Of a DNA stretch of 64,000 bases, positions 57,685 to 64,000 are shown piece by piece; position 1 is the first letter of the stretch; the number at the start of each line of letters is the position of its first letter. The notes below the pieces were generated by a model, which saw only the letters and a list, made by a program, of their open reading frames with translations, had not been told where the DNA came from and searched no databases. Source of the stretch: Dolomedes plantarius (lineage: Eukaryota; Arthropoda; Arachnida; Araneae; Dolomedidae); the NCBI GenBank assembly GCA_907164885.2, contig OU015499.1:149859149-149923148 (forward strand), read 5' to 3'. A program made the position numbers and the translations under genes.

Positions 57685-57978
57685 ATGTCAAAAGAAGTTT
57701 GCCTGGCAGTTGAGGAAGAAGATGACGTTGATATTTATGAAACTGCCACTGAAAGCTCTATGGACGAATATGTTGATGCTAGACCTCCTAAACCTTCCCG
57801 AAAGCCTCCTAATTCTGCCCTGGTATTGCGTAAGGCTCCTAAACCTCCAAACCCGCTCATGGAAAGGTTTTTGAATGACTGCGACATACAAACTACAACT
57901 GATGTACCTCGACTTAGTTTAAAGAAAAGAATATGGCGACTTTTGTGCAGTTGTTTCCGGCCTTCAGAAAAGGACTAA
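57685..57978 (+). CDS. Small proline-rich protein, unknown
   Basis: 97 codons from the ATG at 57685 (aaaATGtca), chosen because the upstream extension is not protein-like. The acidic N-terminus (VEEEDDVDIYETATESSM) is followed by PxxP runs (RPPKPSRKPPNS, KAPKPPNP) that could bind SH3 domains. The end is basic and Cys-containing (KKRIWRLLCSCFRPSEKD) and could attach to membrane. A good acceptor (ttttaatttcag) lies at 57482 and an AATAAA near 59231, so this may be the last exon of a small gene. No homologue is recognised. A chance ORF remains possible. Confidence 0.4.
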   Translation: MSKEVCLAVEEEDDVDIYETATESSMDEYVDARPPKPSRKPPNSALVLRKAPKPPNPLMERFLNDCDIQTTTDVPRLSLKKRIWRLLCSCFRPSEKD

Positions 57979-58278
57979 CCAAACAAGCCTACATGGACAA
58001 AATTGTATGAAGATTTTCCATCTATGAACTAAATTTCTAAAACTGCTTTTTTTATGTGTAATCATCCACTGTCTCTTTATAGAACTTTAAATATCCGTAC
58101 AATTTGGGATTTAAAATTTTTGCAACTCATCGCACACTGTCTTCAGTTTTTCCAACACTTTGTTGCCTGCAACTATAAATCATCGGTTACTCATGCTTAT
58201 TAGTGTTACTGAAGTCTGCTTTCTTCTTCCTCTTCTCCAAACCACCTAAATATCTACTTCATATCTTTCTCATCTTCA

Positions 58279-58772
58279 CCACAGCCGATACCACCTGGCT
58301 CGTATCATCCTCTTCACCAGAGCCGCTACCATCTGGCTCCTATCATCCTCCTCACCAGAGCCGCTACCATCTGGCTCGTATTAGCCTCTTCACCAGAGCC
58401 GCTACCATCTGGCTCGTATCATCCTCTTCACCAGAGCCGCTACCATCTGGCTCCTATCATCCTCCTCACCAGAGCCGCTACCATCTGGCTCCTATCATCC
58501 TCCTCACCAGAGCCGCTACCATCTGGCTCGTATCATCCTCTTCACCAGAGCCGCTACCATCTGGCTCGTATCATCCTCTTCACCAGAGCCGCTACCATCT
58601 GGCTCCTATCATCCTCCTCACCAGAGCCGCTACCATCTGGCTCGTATTAGCCTCTTCACCAGAGCTGCTACCATCTGGCTCGTATCATCCTCTTCACCAG
58701 AGCCGCTACCATCTGGCTTGTATCTTCCTCCTCATCAGTGCCGCTACCGTCTGGCTCGTGTCAACCTCTTCA
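58279..58772. repeat. 38-bp minisatellite, 13 units
   Basis: Unit ccagagccgctaccatctgg followed by ctcgtatcatcctcttca, about 13 copies in 494 bp with ct/gt and tc/cc variants. Because 38 is not a multiple of three, three units (114 bp) give a 38-residue super-repeat. One frame stays open for 238 codons (58203-58919) through all units, while variants with TAG close another frame. Coding status is unclear; it lies in the possible 3' part of the gene at 57685. Confidence 0.93.
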
Positions 58773-59230
58773 CCACAAATTGATTTTTTTATTTCTGAGC
58801 CAACAACATCAGGCTGGGAAATGTATCCTCCAAACATCGTGCCTCCATTAAAAAAAAGAAAAAAAGTGAGAAACACGCCGGCCCACTGGCATCGGGCCGC
58901 GCGGATGGTCTTGCTGTAAAGGGGAGTGTTCAACAGCCCGCCTCCAAGCGGTACTCTCCGGGCAACGTTTCTTCCTCGCAAGTGTAAGGAACGGCAAAAG
59001 GGCTGAACTGATTCGCATTTTGCAATTGTAGGAAAAGGAACTTTGTCTTCTGTTGAGCAGACAAGAACCTTTATCAAAATATCCTACCTTCATACTACGA
59101 TGTATAATTGATGATCGCTCGCAAATATCAGACTCTAAAAAACCCTTGTCAAGCTCTGTTAAACATTACAAGCGTTTCATTGTGTTTATGATAATCATTG
59201 TGTATTGTGTGCACTTATCAGACTTTGCAA

Positions 59231-59236
59231 AAATAA
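59231..59236 (+). promoter_or_regulatory. Possible polyadenylation signal
   Basis: aAATAAAAg followed by a T/G-rich stretch (gttttcgtatctttgt). It could end a transcript containing the small ORF at 57685 and the minisatellite. No transcript evidence is available. Confidence 0.3.
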
Positions 59237-59390
59237 AAGTTTTCGTATCTTTGTAACACGTTTCTTCCTTAAATCTTTTTATTTAATTTTCGCTGTACGC
59301 TGGTAAATATTAAATACTGTTCCGAAAATTTCGAAAAATATTTCGTAATGTTAAAAAATAAAAATAAAATAAAGTAAGTAAAAAATAAAG

Positions 59391-59437
59391 TGTATGTATA
59401 CATGTAAGTCCCGGCCGGGCTTACATGTATACATACA
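59391..59437. repeat. 47-bp near-perfect palindrome
   Basis: TGTATGTATACATGTAAG, a single unmatched T, then CCCGGCCGGG at the centre, then the exact inverse. It would form a 23-bp hairpin. It is not next to any recognised TIR element. Confidence 0.9.
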
Positions 59438-59738
59438 TTCATATATATATTGTGTGTGTGTATTTGAAGGACACGTTAAAAGTGTGGGACGCAGAATCCA
59501 TGGACACGAGAGGCTTGTTTAAAACTACATTTATTATTCATACAACCATCGCTTACATCTACTGACACATCGACCAGCAGTGAGAGTGTATATTTATACA
59601 TATATAAACACTTATGGAGTGCTCCGGCGAGCGACGCATGCGCAGGACGTGATCCTGTTTGGGTCGTCCTACGATGACCGTATAGAAACTTTGCTTATTG
59701 TTTCAATGAAAATACAATAAATGTTATAAATAAAATAA
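59438..59738. other. Unassigned sequence
   Basis: No gene or repeat signature; it ends at the (TA)n tract that opens the large palindrome. Confidence 0.4.
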
Positions 59739-59739
59739 T

Positions 59740-61906
<2,167 letters not shown>

Positions 61907-62000
61907 GATTAGCTAACGATTTTTCTTGAATATTCTGTATACTTCAAAAGTAATATAAATGTTCCTTTTATTCAGAAATAAATTAATATACCAGTGTAAT

Positions 62001-62091
<91 letters not shown>

Positions 62092-62094
<3 letters not shown>

Positions 62095-62850
62095 TCGGAC
62101 CTCTATTTAACGAACCTCTATTTTGCGAATTTCTCTATTATTTTGCGAACTTTTCCTTGGAACCAAGAACATTTTGCGAATTTCTTCGTAAAATATCCTC
62201 CAAATAGCGAAGTGCATTCTCTATTTAACGAACTTTTTCTTGTTATCCAATGTTTTTTTCCCCATATTTCTCAAAATATTTCTGAACATTTCAAACTTAT
62301 TCTTTCTTTTAACACATTAACTTTCTTTTAACACATTCCGGCGCGGATTACAGTTTGAAGAAAATACGCCTGAAGGGGTTTTTGGTGCATTTCAAAGATG
62401 AGTGAAGTATTATGAGAGAAAACGCTTTTTCAAACAAAAAAACTCAGACAAAATTAACAGACTTTATCAATAATTAAACATAAGGACGCATGTGGTAATG
62501 TATGCATAAGATTACTTGTTTTATTAAATGCGATAATGTCATTAAAATTCATTAATTTTAATATAATTTTTTTAATTGAAAATTCAGTGCATTCCCGGAA
62601 AATGTTTCGTTCTATTCTTGTTTTCCTTTCACATTTCTGTTTGATTGGTAAGATATATAAAACAAATAGACATTAATTTACAAAATAAAGGTGTGATCAA
62701 TTACTTTTATTAATAGTATTTAGTGTTTCTGAATTTAAAATCTGTTTTGTGTAGTTTAAAGTATTTTAAAAGGTAAATCTCTGTTTAACGAATTTTCCAT
62801 ATAACGAACTTTTTTGGGAATTTAGCGACTTCGTTAAATAGAGGTCCGAC

Positions 62851-62852
<2 letters not shown>
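62092..62852. mobile_element. pogo/Tigger-like MITE
   Basis: CAGTCGGACCTCTATTTAAC and its inverse gttaaatagaggtccgactg. The left flank is TA and the right flank CA, in a (TA)n context. Sub-terminal sequence repeats (c)tatttaacgaac and ttttgcgaa. It is non-coding. Confidence 0.85.
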
Positions 62853-62884
<32 letters not shown>

Positions 62885-62888
<4 letters not shown>

Positions 62889-63476
62889 ACATTATAAGTT
62901 GAATCTTGACATTATAAGTTGAATCTCGTCTATTTCTATAATTCGGGTCCCACATCTGTTAAGAGAGGACCCTTCCTCTCAGAAATAGCCCACCCAAAAG
63001 CAAGTGAACATCTGCAAATTCCAGTGGGGAAAATAACACAATAAATTCTTTTCAGTTGATAGGATTATTAGCCATGCCGCCCAGAAGGAGTAACCAAACC
63101 CCGTCTCTAGTCATCTAAAATCCGCAGTTCACAATATCTCAGAGATAATGGCTGCAGGTGCCAGAGATAAAGGATCAAAAGTGTCAAACAATATCATAAA
63201 GATAAAGAGCACCCAATGTGCTTCTTATAGTAGTATACCACCCACGAAAAACATCTGTGTTCATGTAAACAGTCGCTGACTTTGGTACAGACCCTGACTA
63301 AGAGAACAGGCAGTCTGCGATTGTCTGTCTTTGTAAGCACTTGTATGTTCAGCGTCATGCTAGAAGGGCGCTCTGATATCCGCTCCCAACTGGTATGAAA
63401 TAAAGAACTGCAATTTTATAGAACTCTGCCTCGTCTTGTGCTTATTGTGTGTGTTATGGAATCAGGGGTGAAATGT

Positions 63477-63480
<4 letters not shown>
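62885..63480 (+). mobile_element. Solo LTR (retrotransposon)
   Basis: Begins TGTGACATTATAAG and ends AAATGTCACA, the TG...CA ends with a short inverted repeat. It contains an AATAAAG signal near 63402 followed by a T/G-rich stretch, as in R-U5. It is flanked on both sides by TATAT. There is no internal region, so it is a solo LTR formed by recombination. Family is not assignable without the internal part. Confidence 0.75.

Positions 63481-63547
<67 letters not shown>
63481..63547. repeat. (TA)n microsatellite
   Basis: About 66 bp of TA directly after the solo LTR; with 62853-62884 it was one tract before the insertion. Confidence 0.95.
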
Positions 63548-63550
<3 letters not shown>

Positions 63551-63835
63551 TGATAAATATGCAATTAGAGGGATTATACATATTTATATACAGAGCACCG
63601 TACCAAAATTGTAGTCTATTCTTGTTGCACATTTCTTGTTGCTTTACGTAAAAATAGTGATCACCTTATAAACTCCGCGAAATCACAACAAACGACGCAG
63701 CAGTAACCGTCCGACTCTTCCATCTCGTGAGGCATGAACTGTCGAACAAATGTGGACAACAAATCGAATGCGTCTAGAGGCATGCCGGGAAGCATGGATT
63801 AAAAGTAAGTTGAAAGGAAAGACGAACCGCAAGTC

Positions 63836-63923
63836 GAAAGCGAAATCGAACTCGAAAGCGCAAAAGTGTGGACATAGCTTTACAGAGGAGCGAGCGTAGC
63901 GAGCCTAGGGGTGAAGCCCCTAG
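63836..63923 (+). mobile_element. Helitron 3' end
   Basis: Ends gcgtagcgagc, then the hairpin CTAGGGGTGAAGCCCCTAG, then T, the expected 3' terminus. The 5' start was not found. Upstream (63836-63884) it carries tcgaaagcgaaatcgaact and aaagcgcaaaagtgtggaca, which also form the centre of the 2-kb palindrome. Confidence 0.65.
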
Positions 63924-63929
63924 TTTTTA

Positions 63930-64000
63930 CAGTTGGCTCTCTGTTTAACGACTTTCAAGGGACCGGGAAAAATCGTCCTTAAGTAGAGATCGTCGTTAAA
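63930..64000. mobile_element. pogo/Tigger-like MITE, left end
   Basis: TA then CAGTTGGCTCTCTGTTTAAC, with cgtccttaagtagagatcgt inside, resembling the 62092 element. It runs off the window end. Confidence 0.6.

Noticed and set aside
57688..57891. Minus-strand ORF opposite the small PxxP ORF
   Set aside because: It is the complement of the better-supported plus-strand frame and has no recognisable features.

Overview
This is a repeat-dominated, AT-rich stretch of a eukaryotic, almost certainly animal, genome. There are no operons, Shine-Dalgarno sites or compact gene arrays. Long (TA)n tracts, MITEs with clean target-site duplications, Helitrons, Tc1/mariner, pogo-like, hAT, Merlin, piggyBac-like and Harbinger-like elements, a BEL/Pao relic and Penelope-like retroelements fill most of it. 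The mix (Naiad-type Penelope elements, Merlin, DD34E/DD36E Tc1, DD41D mariner, a speckle-type BTB exon) fits an arthropod. A chelicerate such as a spider is plausible but not proven by the sequence alone.

Layout. 1-7.9 kb: dispersed repeats, Harbinger-type MITEs, a Helitron with a 147-bp internal array, an eight-copy 101-bp satellite and a GC-ended element of unknown class inside a larger inverted repeat. 8.0-10.4 kb: BEL/Pao integrase relic split at a TA by a Tc1-like element. 11.3-14.2 kb: long (TA)n, two abutting Helitrons (one with the helicase C-terminus) and a patch of scrambled palindromes. 14.3-18.9 kb: a TIR element holding a hAT MITE, then a Merlin element with a broken transposase and an inserted Helitron. 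19-25.2 kb: MITEs including a Merlin MITE with a perfect 8-bp duplication, and two pogo-like elements. 25.2-29.4 kb: one Naiad-type Penelope-like element in pieces, split by piggyBac-like MITEs and a DD41D mariner. 29.6-33.6 kb: two Tc1 copies, one with an intact transposase, and a deleted mariner. 36.6-41.8 kb: a train of minus-strand Helitrons, one with an 81-bp array hit by a second DD41D mariner, another hit by a plus-strand Helitron.

41.9-42.5 kb: the only convincing host-like coding exon, a GC-rich BTB/POZ-BACK exon on the minus strand. 43.2-47.7 kb: a composite with Helitron 3' ends facing outwards at both sides. 48-54 kb: a LINE tail, three hAT MITEs with perfect 8-bp duplications, a piggyBac MITE and a second Naiad copy (minus strand). 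55.2-56.8 kb: a ZMYM-type hAT transposase relic. 57.5-59.2 kb: a possible small host gene followed by a 38-bp minisatellite. 59.7-61.9 kb: a near-perfect 2-kb palindrome. 62-64 kb: pogo-like MITEs, a solo LTR and a Helitron end.

Most promising observation: in the plus-strand Naiad relic the only stop in a 126-codon open segment is a TGA, and it aligns with a cysteine codon of the second Naiad copy. Naiads of spiders and clams have been described as encoding selenoproteins, so this is a candidate selenocysteine codon, although a simple nonsense mutation explains it too. Nested insertions whose removal restores a reading frame (mariner in Naiad, Tc1 in BEL/Pao) give a relative insertion history.
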